Both the position numbers and the translations under genes were made by a program. From positions 1 through 64,000 of the forward strand of contig WBMZ01010243.1 of NCBI GenBank assembly GCA_013400975.1: a stretch of DNA of 64,000 nt, written 5' to 3'. The DNA comes from Atrichornis clamosus (taxonomy: Eukaryota; Chordata; Aves; Passeriformes; Menuridae). Position 1 is the first letter of the stretch, and each line of letters starts with the position of its first letter. The notes beneath the pieces are model-generated. The model saw only the letters and a program-made list of their open reading frames with translations, ran no database searches and was not told the DNA's origin. Below are positions 52,241 through 63,849 of the stretch, piece after piece.

Positions 52241-55133
52241 ACTCTGTGAATCACAGATTTCCCTTCTTCTACTCTCTGTGAAATCAGAAAATAGTGTTTT
52301 GCTCTGGCCTTGGCTCAGCTCAGACAAAGGAATTTCTCTGACGCCATAAAACCATGGCTCACCACTTCAAAGTTAACAGTATTTTTTGCCCTAGAAGTTA
52401 TCACTGAATGAACAATGTCTGTTCGTAGATATATGAAAAGTAAATAGTTCTTTCCACCTGTGCATAATTTTCTGTTATTTTCACGGCCATTTTTGATGGA
52501 AGTTACTGTTATATTTATATGCTTACCCACCTCATGTGCTTCATAATGATTTAGCTGGCATTCCATTTAAATCTTTTTATTGTACTGCACTTTTGTTTAT
52601 TATTTAGCTAGAGATAGAAATCACTAATTAAGAACATGCGTTCACATTCTTGGAATCTGAGTGCTTACACTGCAGCTTTTTTTCCCAAGTTTGTTTCCTT
52701 TAACCATCTCTTCTTACTGCTTCAAACAATTTTTGTACAGCTTCCATCTATTCTTATTGTTTTCTTTCTTCTTCTTTATAATTTTATTTAATTATGTTTA
52801 TAGGTTCATAGGAGGTATTTGACATCATGAATAATTTGGCACCAAAATACTGAAGGGAATTCATACCTGGTTTTCTGCTTAGCCTTTGAGATTTGTTTTT
52901 AACCTTTTTTTTGTACTTTTATAGAGTGAAAAAATGATTGTTCTTAAATCAATTTCAAGCCAGCTGTTGATACCAGTAGAATCTTCTTTCAAAAGAAAAA
53001 ACTAACAGATTTAGAAAAAATATCTGATATAAAATGTTGTAAGGACTATTTAGTATCTTGCTAGATGTCTATTTTCTTACATCAAGGATTAAAATGCAAT
53101 ACCATCATTCTATTAAAGAAGTGTAAACCTGTAAGAAACACCAGTCTCTACCTCAAGAAACTCAATGTATAAATATCCAAGAAGAAGAAATTTTTAAAAT
53201 TAGACAATACGATTCCTGTTTTGGAGAAAATGTTTTGGTAAGATAAGATCAGAAGATGACAGTAGAACTGAAATAGAAGCTGTGTTTGAATTTCAAAGTC
53301 TTCATTCCAGATGACCCAGCAAGACCTGGACGTAATCACCTGATGTACATTTACTGAATTTTAAACTTCAGTTTATCCAACCTGCTTGTTTCAATATCTC
53401 AGGCCTGACTCTCTTTTAACCCTTAGCTTTATCACTGATGCACATTGTGCAAATTCACTGAAGAGAAAGACAAGTTAAAGCAAGGTAGCTGCCACACTGT
53501 GTGTTTACAATGTGCTTCACTTTTATTGTGCTGATGTTGTTAAGAAAAAAATATTCCAACACCTAAATGTGTTATTGGACAGACTAATTTTCAATATTAA
53601 AAAATGTTAATTTTCTCTGGAATGAGAATGGAGTGATAAATGGTAGTAAAACTGTTTTTAACAAGAAAAACAAAAATTATGTAATATCTCTGCCTGTTTT
53701 CATATACTAATTTGGCCTCTGCTTGACAAAAAATTAAAAAGTGTATGGCAATTTTTTCAGTTTAGCAGATGTATAAAGAAGAACTTCAGAAATCATCAAC
53801 AGAATAATACAGTGACTAAAAAACTTTCAAAAAAAGGGTTTTTTATTCTGAGTCCCTTGTATCAAGTTCAGTTTTACAAAAATGTGATCTACACAGACAC
53901 TGTTACTGAGCCTTGGGCTTGAAAAGTTAAAAATATTCTTTTCTTTTCCTAAAGATCACCTTAACTCATTTTTTCATTTCTTTTAGTCTCTCAGAAGAAG
54001 ACACATAATTACAAGTAACTACCATACTTTGGTTTTGATTTGGAAAGGGAACAGTAGGCCTCCTGCAAACACAGTAAGACTTTCTCTCCTGATAATGAAG
54101 CTGTGTAAGACTTCACCAGGTCAGTTTTATTTGCCAAGGGAATATTGAGATTCTTCAGGGCAAGACATTCTAGAAAATTACAAGTTTGATTTATATGTGA
54201 CAGAAACTGTTTTCCACATAAATAATTTTCATGTAATATAATCAAAGTCTAAATGGTACTATATGAATTTATTTTTATTTGATTTTGATTGGAAAGGCTA
54301 TAATGAAATCCTCCTTTCTGGAGCACTGTACAAAGTCCATTTATCTCTGGTTTTCTTGTTGCTTTCAAAGATTTTTTTACCTTGAGAAAACTATTTTAAA
54401 TTTCAGGAATTTATTCACTTAGTGCAATTTTGTGAAATTCAAGGTAAACCTTGAGTTTTACAGAAATTACGTAATCTGAGAATGTGAAATGGGGAAGAAA
54501 CAGTCACCATGTAGACAAACTTTGTGGAGTTTGAAAAAGTCTGCTGAGTTTTAGCTTGTTTGTTTGCATATTTGGATTTTTTTTTGCTAAATAGAGAAAC
54601 ACCTTAATGGTCCCAGCTGAATGGGAAAGCATTTAAGCTTCAGCTCCTCTGACATTTCAAAAATTAATGAAGGCTTCAACACAACATTTCTACTGGTTTA
54701 CATGTGGTTGTTTGCATAGTCTAGACAAATTTCAGATGAGCTCCCAGATCTCTAGCATCTATCAATATCTGTCAACAACCCAAATTTTCAGCACACTTCA
54801 TTTCATTTATAAAGCCTTTCTGGAGCACCAGTGTTTGTTTGATCCATGTGTTTTCTGAGTGTTGTAATCTGTGTTTTCATCACAAGGCTGAGTATTTTAT
54901 TACATCAAATGCTCAACAAAACAGAATACTAGTGAAGTTGAAAAAGAAAAGTACTGCTGCATTACATTTGTCAAAAGAAATCTATTTTGATGACGGAACT
55001 GAATCTACAGTCTTTATTTGTTGTTTAGTTGACTTAATACAGTTTTCATATAGAAGAGAGTTTGTACTGAAAAATATTGATCTGGAAAAAAAAATCAAAC
55101 CCACAAACGAAAATACTTTTGAGAATGTGCTGG

Positions 55134-55232
55134 TGGGGGGTGTTTCTGGTTTTTTAGTTGTTGTTGTTGTTGTTGGCTTTGTTCTTTGTTTTGTTTTGGT
55201 TTGTTTGGTGGGTTTGGGTTTTGTCAGTGACA
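55134..55232. repeat. G/T-rich low-complexity tract with (TTG)n
   Basis: ggtggggggtgtttctggtt leads into six ttg triplets (55158-55175), then ttgttttgttttggtttgtt and tggtgggtttgggttttgtc. Frames crossing it on both strands (54839-55381 plus, 54982-55275 minus, 55158-55370 plus) owe their hydrophobic or Lys/Thr-rich content to this composition. Confidence 0.9.
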
Positions 55233-56480
55233 AAAAGTTTCTTTTGGAAATTTCCCTGGTTTCTTTGCCTAACAAAACTGTCCAACATAATCCCCAGCTC
55301 CCTCATAATCTGCAGCCCCAGAGAGGTAAATGGCCAGACAATGCTGAGCGATATTTTAACTCATCCCTAAGCATTGGATGAAGGCACTATTCATATGGTA
55401 AAACTTAGAACCAGGAAATCCAGACCTTAAAGGATTTTCACACACTCAGGTACAGAAATACAAATTTGGAAGACCTATAGTAAATATTTTCAGGTTCATA
55501 TTGTTACAAATCTTCCTGGGAATTCTGATGTTTGGTTGGATTTCTGCGGCAGTTGGAAAGCAAACTATGAAATCATCTTCAGTAAAGCATGGACAGACTG
55601 TCAACTATCAATGAGCATTGTTTAATGGTGAAGCTTAAAAAGAACCCTAAACTAAATACTTGTAATTTATTGTCAGCTGTAAACCAAATCCAGATTTTTT
55701 AGTTTTTGTTTTTTTAACCAATCAGCCTTTTCAAACTAGATATCGATCTATCTATCACAGATCTAGGAGAGGGAAACAGTACAAACAAGAGGTATGTCCA
55801 GGGCCTGAGACATTCCTACACAGTATATACAGCATTGTAAGAGGTCAAAGGTACTAATGAACATAGGGAAATATAGGTTTTCGGGAGACAGAGTAAGAAA
55901 AGATGAAGAAAAGGAAAAAATAGATAAGATTTATTTCAGAAAGCAGATATGTAGATAATACTCAAGAAAAGTTCCTCTAGTATTTTCCTGTGAGCTGTGC
56001 AATCCATATTATCCATAATATTCCATGATATTATTATTTATGGAAATGCATAAAAAAGTAGTCAAATGGGACACCACTTGTGTCTGATAAAAGCCAAACC
56101 GTGAGTAGTTCAGTTGCCTTAAAATTTTGTGGAGTGTTCCTTTAAGACTTTGTACTCTCTGTATGAACTTTGGGAAATGTGGTGAGGCTGCCACTATCAT
56201 CTGTTGACATTTAAAAACAAAATGTTCTGTGTCAATTCTGGATTTGACAGCAGCAGACTAGAAACAGCTATTTTAAGTTAGATTTGGCATTATTGATAAT
56301 CCTCTTCTTTGTATTAATAATAGATACCATTACTGCAGAATAAACAAACAGGAGTTTATTTTTTAAACAAATAAACAATCTAGAAAAGACAAGGCCCTTC
56401 AAATACAAACATTTAATTTATTAGAAAAGGCCAGAAAAATATCACCAATCACCATATGGCATTTGTTTGAGTGGAGGGAG

Positions 56481-56493
56481 GGTGTGTGTGTGT
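56481..56493 (+). repeat. Short (GT)n microsatellite
   Basis: A run of five to six GT dinucleotides after a purine-rich gtggagggaggg stretch. Confidence 0.85.
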
Positions 56494-58998
56494 CCTTGTG
56501 CCTGTTTCATCTTAACTGCCACATGAAAGGAGGTGTTAATAAAGTGACACTCATGGACTTGTAATACAGTCACAAATAATATTTTGTTTAATCGGTTGTG
56601 CCCATTTAACTTTCAAGGCATAACAACCTTTTAAAAGAAAACAAAATAGTCTGGTCTTCCTGGCTATTTTCCAACTTGATCCTTTTCTTCTAGCAATGGG
56701 AGTTCCTGGAGTCAGAGGATCCTACTGTTTATTTTGCCAAAAGTCTTCGAAAAATTGTGACTCATTTCCGAATGTATGTCACCCTTTCAGAAACTGCTGC
56801 AGGGCTATCACCTTGATCTGGCAGTCAACGCCTTTAGTATTAAGATAAAGGAAATAGTTTCCTAACTTTTCAACCTTTGGGGCAAGCAACTGTTTTCCAG
56901 GGTACATCTGAACAACATATGTATCACTGTTGTGAGTCAGTTCTCCGGTGGGATTTGACGTTCACCGTGCTTGCTTGTTAAATCAGCTTTTCATCAAGAG
57001 AACAAGCAATCCAACTGAAAACAAGGAGCAAAAAACTAACTCTCAGAAATTAAAACCAATAAAAATCATAACCTTCTCTGCTTAAGACAAATGGAGTTGT
57101 GGGGATTGATGAGCATAAGCAACACTATATGAACTACTGGTGCTGCAGAACTGTCTGCTAAATCTTCAGAGCTAGAGAACATTTTGGAGTGAGAAACAGA
57201 GACAAATCAGATGCATCATCTTCATTTTCTTTAGTTTAATTAATTTGAAGTGCTATGTTAGCTTAAAGGGATGACCATTCCACTGAACTTGCTGGAAAAG
57301 TACTTAGTGCCAGGCAGAAAGACCAGGAAGCAGTTGTGTGTTTGATTTTAATGTGCTAAAATGTTTAAATAATGTGTTTAAGTGTTTGGGGGTTTTATCT
57401 CTTGTCTTTCCTCATGTGAACAGTTGCAAACATTCAAATTGGTCTGAAGTTTTCTGGCACAAAGAAGAAAGAAGCACAACTTGATAAATTTCAACTGATG
57501 TAGGCGACCGCTAAAATTTTTGGTAGCAGGTAAATGTGAAAGGTTCTGTTGCTTTGTCCAAGCAAGAATTATGCTTCCTTTCCCCTTCTCAAACACTAGG
57601 GGGAATGTCTAGGGTTCTGACCTCTGTAAGATAAGCAAAATTTTTCAGTAGCATCTTCACCAGCTCGACTATGCTGGAGAGTGCATGTTGTGTTAACATT
57701 GCCCACTGAAGAGTTAAAGGCTCATAGCATCTGCCTGACAGGTGGAAAGGTTTTGCCTACGCTGGGGAAAAGGATAAAACTGGACAGTTAGTCTAAATAG
57801 GATTGTATTTCTTTTTAGGCATACTGAAGAGGTTTAACTGCGTATTGCAAACCCAGCTTTCAAGAGCAAATCTTTCTGAAGAGACTACTAAAATCTCACC
57901 TGCAGTGACTTTTTGATCTAACAGTACTGTTGCTGTTGGCAGGACAGCTGCAGCAGTATTAACAGTTCTGGGAGATGGCATTTTCAGCATGCAAAGTTAG
58001 GGGGCAGAGGTCAGAAAGCAACCAGCAGAAACAGATAGCTACTTTGGCTATCAGTGGTGGTATTTACAGAGCGGGAGAACCTGCATGGTAACTTGGTTAT
58101 ACAAGCTGACATATACCTGCTCTTTAAATGGCCCTTATTTCAGATTTATAGAATAGAAGAGCACAGGGTTGATGATTCATATAATGAATAAATTCTAGAA
58201 GTACTAAATGTTGCTTCCATGTCATAGGTGCAGGATAAAATTAGTTGGTATTCCAAATTCATCTAGTAGTGGAAAATACATTGTTAAATGACTAAACAAC
58301 TGGGTTGGCAGATTCTGTAGAGAGGTGAAAAACCTGAATGATTAATGACAGATGAGCTGTCCTTTAACTTGCTGAGTTTATTTTCAAGGTAGTCTTAAAG
58401 AATTTTGGAGAGCAATGGTAGAAATTGACTTGTCATTTTCTACTTCTTCCCTGTGGAGAGAAACTTTTCAATCTGGTATTTTCACAAAATCTCATGCAAA
58501 AATCTTACAAAACTGCAGTCCCAAGACATTCTTAACATTTTGACATTGACAAAAGGAAACACTTTCTTAATTATTTATTCATATGTCAGAAATATGCAAA
58601 AAAGAACAGAATTATCATTTCCCATAGAGTATTTTTTATTCCAGTGATCAAAAAAAAAAAGGTAAATCAGAGTTTTTCCATCTGTTGGTGCTGCAGTTAG
58701 TTTATAGACAAAGAGAGCACCTACTATGCCTTTACAATAGTTTTCACACATTAGATGTTAGACATGAGTGACAGGATCTCTTGTTCAGGGACATTGGAAC
58801 AAGGCAATTTTTTTCACGTTTTGCACTTCACTTTCTACTCTTATAACATCAGGCATTAACCGGATATTATGACATCCAGCTTAATTTCATGATGCATAAT
58901 ATAATTGAAAACTTAATTGTTAAAGAATTAAAATGTGAATTTTTCCAAGTGTTAGTGTTCTGCCTCTGGTGCTCTGAGCATAAAACTACTTTTGGAGA

Positions 58999-59021
58999 CT
59001 CTCCCCTCTCTCTCTCTCTCT
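58999..59021. repeat. (CT)n microsatellite
   Basis: ctctcccctctctctctctc and one further ct unit make an almost pure pyrimidine dinucleotide run, giving GA on the other strand. Confidence 0.95.
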
Positions 59022-59289
59022 GCCTTCTTATTCTCATTCTTGCAAGCACACAGTATATTCTTCGCGGGCTAATCTACTTAAAGTGTGATCAAATTTATTC
59101 CACTTACTGTAGCTGTTTCTGCCTATTATTTGTAACATCAGAGATATATGACCAGTTTTCAATATATAGAAGTCATCTTTATTAATTTTAAATATGTCCT
59201 TAACAATCCCTTTTGGATTTTTCTCCCCTTCAAGCTTTAATGAAAAGAAGGAATGAACAGAAAGACATTGCCATCGCACTGCTCACAGA

Positions 59290-59860
59290 CAGCTTAAGCT
59301 GCAGAGTTGGGTGCAGACTAAGATGAGTTTTCCATGTGGCTGAATGCATTCATTAGGGCCCCAGGAACATCAGCAGCCCGTGCAACCTCTATGCCTGCCC
59401 TTCTAGAGACTGAGTTGTCTGCACTGCCCCAGCTCTAACCCATAACAGCACAGTAAACAGCCTCAGACAGACCTCTGTGACAAGCTGGCTGAGGGAAAGT
59501 TGTGAGGAGGCTTGTTGGAGGCTGTCACCCAGTCCCTCTCCTCCAGAACAACACTTAGTTCATCCCTGAGCTTCATGGAAGAATTTTTAGTGCCTGTCTC
59601 TGTCTCTTGCTAGTTCTGACTAAACCTACTGATCTGGATTCCCAGACAGACCTAGGTAGGACCTGACTCATCCCTGCAGATTTCTTTGACAAGTGCTGTC
59701 TGGTCCTACTTAGGGCCACTGGACCATCCTTGCTTGGCTTGCTCACATATTGCAGGTTGCTGTCCTTGCTGGTGAGGCTGTTGTCTGCCCACCCTGTGTG
59801 CCACCAGCCTCAGCTCCCCTGTGGAGAAATCTGCTTGCACTGCCCCTCCACCTTACACTG
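59290..59860. other. GC-raised block of unknown origin next to CR1 cluster
   Basis: About 570 bases are visibly richer in G and C than the window norm and end abruptly at the CR1 tail (59861). No CR1 ORF, LTR terminus or exon pattern was recognised, and no long open frame is present. Its sharp edges and composition suggest a decayed transposable element, perhaps part of an older LTR, but I cannot name one. Confidence 0.4.
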
Positions 59861-59977
59861 AATCACAAAATTATAGAATGGTTTTGTTGGAAGAAACATT
59901 AAAGACTCTCTGGTTCCAACCCCCATTGCCATGGGCAGGTACACCTTCCACTAGACCAGGTTTCTCAGAGCCTGGAC
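59861..59977 (-). mobile_element. CR1 LINE 3' tail, minus strand
   Basis: Read in reverse, the sequence gives the CR1 3' end. The plus strand begins aatcacaaaattatagaatg, then gttggaagaaacattaaaga, the tggttccaacccccattgcc block, atgggcaggtacaccttcca, and ctagaccaggtttctcagag. It probably is the 3' portion of the same minus-strand copy whose ORF2 lies at 60301-61320, with a plus-strand CR1 between them. Confidence 0.9.
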
Positions 59978-60300
59978 AAGAGAAGGTTCAGGGATGAGCT
60001 CAACACTCTCTACAACTACCTGAAACGAGATGGTAGCCAAGTGTGGGTTGGCCTCTTCTCTCAGGCAAACAGCACCAGGAGAGATTTAGGCTGAATATTA
60101 GCAGCAATTTCTTCCCAGAAAGGCTGATTAGCCATTGGAATATACTGCCCATTGAGGTTTCACCATCCTTAGAGGTGTTTAAGAAAAGACTGATGAGGCA
60201 CTTATTTCCATGGTCTAGTTGACAAGGTGGTGCTTGGTCACAGGATAGACTTGAAGACCTCAGAGGTCTTTTCCAACTTAATTGACTCTGTGATTCTGTG
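59978..60300 (+). mobile_element. CR1 LINE 3' end, plus strand, nested insertion
   Basis: It starts with aagagaaggttcagggatga, continues with the CR1 block cactctctacaactacctga, then ttaggctgaatattagcagc, aatttcttcccagaaaggct, the tcaccatccttagaggtgtt block, and ends in ggtcttttccaacttaattg and actctgtgattctgtg exactly at 60300. The tail type (gaggtcttttccaac) differs from the neighbouring minus-strand tail (gttggaacc...), so it is a different CR1 subfamily. It lies between two parts of a minus-strand CR1, so it is the later insertion. Confidence 0.92.
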
Positions 60301-61320
60301 AAAACCTTCTCCATATCCCAGGTAACCAGATGTTCTGTTTCCTTCTGTAGAGGGCACATGCTTTCCCTTGGCTTTTATCACCAACATACTTATAGAAGTT
60401 GTTGGTGTTGCCCTTGACATCCTTGGTTTGATTTAATTCTGTGTTGTCCCTTCACCAGATATCAGGGTGGTTGAAGTCCCCGAGGAGGACAAGGGCTTGT
60501 TATTGAGAGGTAGCTCTGTTTATAGAGGGCCTCATTAACTCGTCCTTCCTTGTTGGCAGCCCCCCACTGTAATGTCACCTGTCCCTGCCTTGCCTTTAAT
60601 TCTGACCCATAAGCTCTTGGTGAGCTTCTCATCTATCCCTAGGTGCAACTCCTTGCTCTAGCGCTGGTCACTGACCTAGAGCGTGATCCCCTTGTCTCCC
60701 CTGCCTGTTCTTCCTGAAGAGCACGTATCCTTCCGTTCCAGCACTCCAGCCATAGAAGCCATCCCATCACATCTCTGTGATGTCAATAAGGTCAGAGCCC
60801 TGTAGGCACACACATCTCTAACTCCTCCAATTCTCCTTGCTATGTGCATTTTCATAGAGGCATCTCATAGAGGCATTTGGATCCCTAAGTTGTATCCCCA
60901 ATTAATCTGACTTACTGACTGGAGTGACTGGAATTCCTTTGTGCAGCTTTTCTGATGCTCTCCTGCTCTGCAATCCCTCTCCAGGCTCTGGTCATCTCTT
61001 GCAGGCCCTGACATCAAATTGGTAGGAGAGGGACGTGTTGAGGTTCCCTTCCTCTATCAACTGACCCTGGGGCCATCTGGAGGCTGCACCAAACCAGAGG
61101 GTATCTGCCTGCCTCTGGCCTCAGCTCTCTGTTCCAGATAGGCAATTTTTATGGCTGTCTCTTGCAATAACCCCCATGGCTGGACCTCAGAAATTATGGC
61201 AAATAGGATGCCTCTAGTGATGTTAGATGTGTAGGATTCCCTTTGGCAGAAAAAGTCCTTAGGGACTAATTGTGAAACCTCTGTGTCTCTGTTCTTGATG
61301 GCAGGACCTCTGGCCCTGGG
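60301..61320 (-). mobile_element. CR1 LINE 5' region and ORF2 endonuclease, minus strand, degraded
   Basis: On the minus strand the right part resembles CR1 sequence ahead of ORF2. It then passes into the ORF2 endonuclease: an LIDIT(E) word near 60775-60795, an EGYVLFRKNRQGR stretch near 60700-60750, and a conserved LLGDFNHPDIW motif at about 60455-60487. A deletion then joins this directly to the linker before the reverse transcriptase (DVKGN...FYKYV, about 60383-60425, then an LVTWDMEKVF stretch at about 60301-60335). Several stops and frameshifts break the frame. A 13-bp tandem word (tcatagaggcatc/t) lies at 60852-60877. The right boundary, within about 61000-61320, is uncertain. The endonuclease is non-functional. 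Confidence 0.85.
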
Positions 61321-63849
61321 TTTTGAATATCATTAGGAGGCCTGGGTTTCCTTTGTTTAATTGTTTATTTATTTTCCCTACAGAAGCTGTATAAGGTTCT
61401 GAAATAGAAACACTCTGTGTTCACACTAATGTATATAATAGTATATATCACAGTGCATAAATGCTATACTGCAGTTGGATAACTGCTATTCTTCACTTAT
61501 CTAGTGGCAATAAAAGGGCAAATTTCTTTCACATTCAGTGATAAGGGGGAGCTGTCTAAATCCGTGGTACAAATAAGTAGAATGGGATTTATTGTTACCA
61601 GAGGCTACTTCTGAGAGGCTGACTGTGATTTTTTTTTCTTTTTTTGCAATGTGATTGGGAAAATGAGAGGGACACTGTTTCAAGGTCATTGTGAGAAAAG
61701 CAAACTTAACACTAACTCTGAATGTATATTGCACACATTTGAACTGGTAGGGATAACAAGCACTCAGAACAGTCTCAGACAACAATTCACTTGACAGCAA
61801 AAACCACAGGTTTGTTTTGCTTCTGTTTAGTATTCTTATGGATTTTTTGATTTTGATTAGAATAGCTAGACGTGGTGGGTCACACCTTGAGCTGCTAGGA
61901 GTCCTTAAATTGGCTACTGTTTGAAGTAACCTTTAATAGCTGACACCACCTGGTGGTTTAAAGATCTAATCTGTGCACTTCTAGCTTTCTATGAAAATGC
62001 CATGGATTATTCATTTTAAAAGGCTGAAGGAAGCCATGGTCGGCCTTGGTTTTTGAAAACTACCCAGCTCTGAAGACCCATAATGAGATAAATCTTCATC
62101 CTAAGGTCAAATTCTAAAGCTTTCCAAAGCCTTTAATGACAGACCCATCGTCATGAAATTTTTTGTGTTTTCTGTTTAATCAGCTCCAAAGTGAATTCAT
62201 GTACCATTCTGGCAAAACTAAAATAGTAACTCAAAAATCATTATAGGTGCCTGTGTCAAAAGAAGTACGAATGAGTAATATCTCTGTGAATGAAGCATTC
62301 TAAGGTGCACATTTAATTATGTACACCACGAAAATATCACCATTATTGTTATCAAAGCCCTGTGAACAAGAATTTATCAAAGACTTGAATATCTCTTGCA
62401 AAGCTTGGCAAAGTTGCTTTTGAAACATTCTTGACAAAAGTTTTCTGGAGATAAAAAAACATCTTTGTCTAAAACTATGTGTTTTGCATCTGTTCTGAAT
62501 TCTGCTTTTACTTATTCATTTGCTTGCTAGTTGCAGAAGGGGTTTTTTTGTTTGTTTCTAAATCAAGCTTAAAAAGAAGGTGCATTAAAATTTTACATTT
62601 ATAGACTCAACCTAGACCTACAGAAGTGAGAGTCTAACCCTAAACTTGCTACTTCCCTATTATTTCTCGGAAAGTATTTTTTAAGTTCAAACTATTATCT
62701 TAGGTGTGGAAACTTCTTTATCTTACTGATGCTTGATAATATATGGCAATGATTTTGTTTTGTGAGCTTTTAAAAAAAATAAAATCACAATCACAAACTC
62801 ATTAACACATATGAAACACCTCCTTCAGGTAGAACCTCAATAAAAATGGAGGTCTCCAAACCTTTCTAGTTTACTTGTGATAAAACTGAAAAGTATCATA
62901 TTCAATTTGGCTTTATTCCTCAGAATTACACATTTGCATTGAAATAGATATTATATATATATGTCTGCGCAAATGTATTTTGCACACACTTGTATGCTCA
63001 GATGCATATATACACACATACAATACACTTTTAGTAAAGGCAAAAACATTTGTTTCTGGACAAACAGGGGTGTAACCAGCAGCCTACCTGCTTAGGTTAT
63101 GCTTTGATTCTCACAATCACAGTCCTACAACAGCTTCAAACAATGAATGTCAGAATGGTCATTAAAAACTACTAAGATATATCTAAGTTGAAGTATCTCA
63201 GAAAATAAGTTGAATTTAATTACTACACACATTTCATTGGAAATATTTATTGCTAAATTTTTGCTGTATTTAGAAGTCATAGATACAACAGCAATTCATA
63301 CATATAAATACAATTAAAGTATGTGACAGAAGTATCAGATGTATACAACTTATGATCAGTACAACCTGAGTGAATAGAAAAACATCACAGAATTTAGGTT
63401 AGTGTTGCACAGGAAATCAATATGGTACACAGGATATTAAAAAATATTATTTTGTATTTTGTGTATTAGATGCAAGCAGGTCATTTAATGAAAAAGATCC
63501 AAAAGTCGGGGAACAACACCTTAGTTTTCTTTAAACTAGTGTCTTGGACTTTCTACAAGCAGTTTTTCCAAATTATGAACATTAGCTCTTTGCTCTGTTA
63601 CCACCAAGCATTTGTCAGTGATAAACAGGAAACATAAATCCTGTAAACTTCAATGAAGAGCATTCATTAACTACTTCAGACAAGGATTATATTCAATGGA
63701 CTAAATCCACTGCTGGTAAAATTCAAATTTAATGAATTACACTAGAGATTAATTATCCTTATAGTTTTGAAAACTTTTAAACTGGAGGAAGTTTTAATAG
63801 GAAGCTGCTTGTTGAATTGATACTTTCTACAAAACATGTAATGTGTTTT
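61321..63849. other. AT-rich non-coding stretch, no gene recognised
   Basis: No family similarity was seen. Frames are short (the longest is 99 codons, minus, 61501-61800) and unremarkable. A compound dinucleotide microsatellite lies at 62948-63028. Confidence 0.6.
62948..63028. repeat. Compound TA/CA microsatellite region
   Basis: Starts with tattatatatatat, later runs through acacac and gcatatatacacacatacaa pieces with unique bases between. It is an interrupted, decaying dinucleotide repeat. Confidence 0.8.

Larger units (their letters stand above)
47904..59289. other. Mostly unique AT-rich DNA with microsatellites and one CpG-containing block
   Basis: No confident gene. The largest open frame (54839-55381, plus, 180 codons) runs through the G/T-rich tract at 55134-55232 and has no recognisable domain. 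The frames at 51875-52327 and 51942-52349 overlap on opposite strands within the GC-raised block listed separately. Other frames are short. Confidence 0.55.

Noticed and set aside
51875..52349. Overlapping 150- and 135-codon frames on opposite strands
   Set aside because: They lie in the GC-raised, CpG-containing block where stop codons are rare on both strands. Neither matches a known protein. The block itself is reported as possible regulatory DNA.
54839..55381. 180-codon plus-strand open frame
   Set aside because: Its second half runs through the G/T-rich tract at 55134-55232, which gives a Val/Leu/Phe-rich peptide by composition alone. The first half resembles no family, and no splice or promoter signal supports it.
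60000..60420. 119- and 60-codon minus-strand frames
   Set aside because: They cover the joined ends of two CR1 fragments in opposite orientation. Part of the first resembles CR1 ORF2 (the DMEKVF region), the rest is antisense to the nested CR1.
63385..63410. Short run similar to a CR1 tail (atcacagaatttaggttag)
   Set aside because: Fewer than 20 matching bases with no further CR1 sequence on either side. Chance resemblance is likely.
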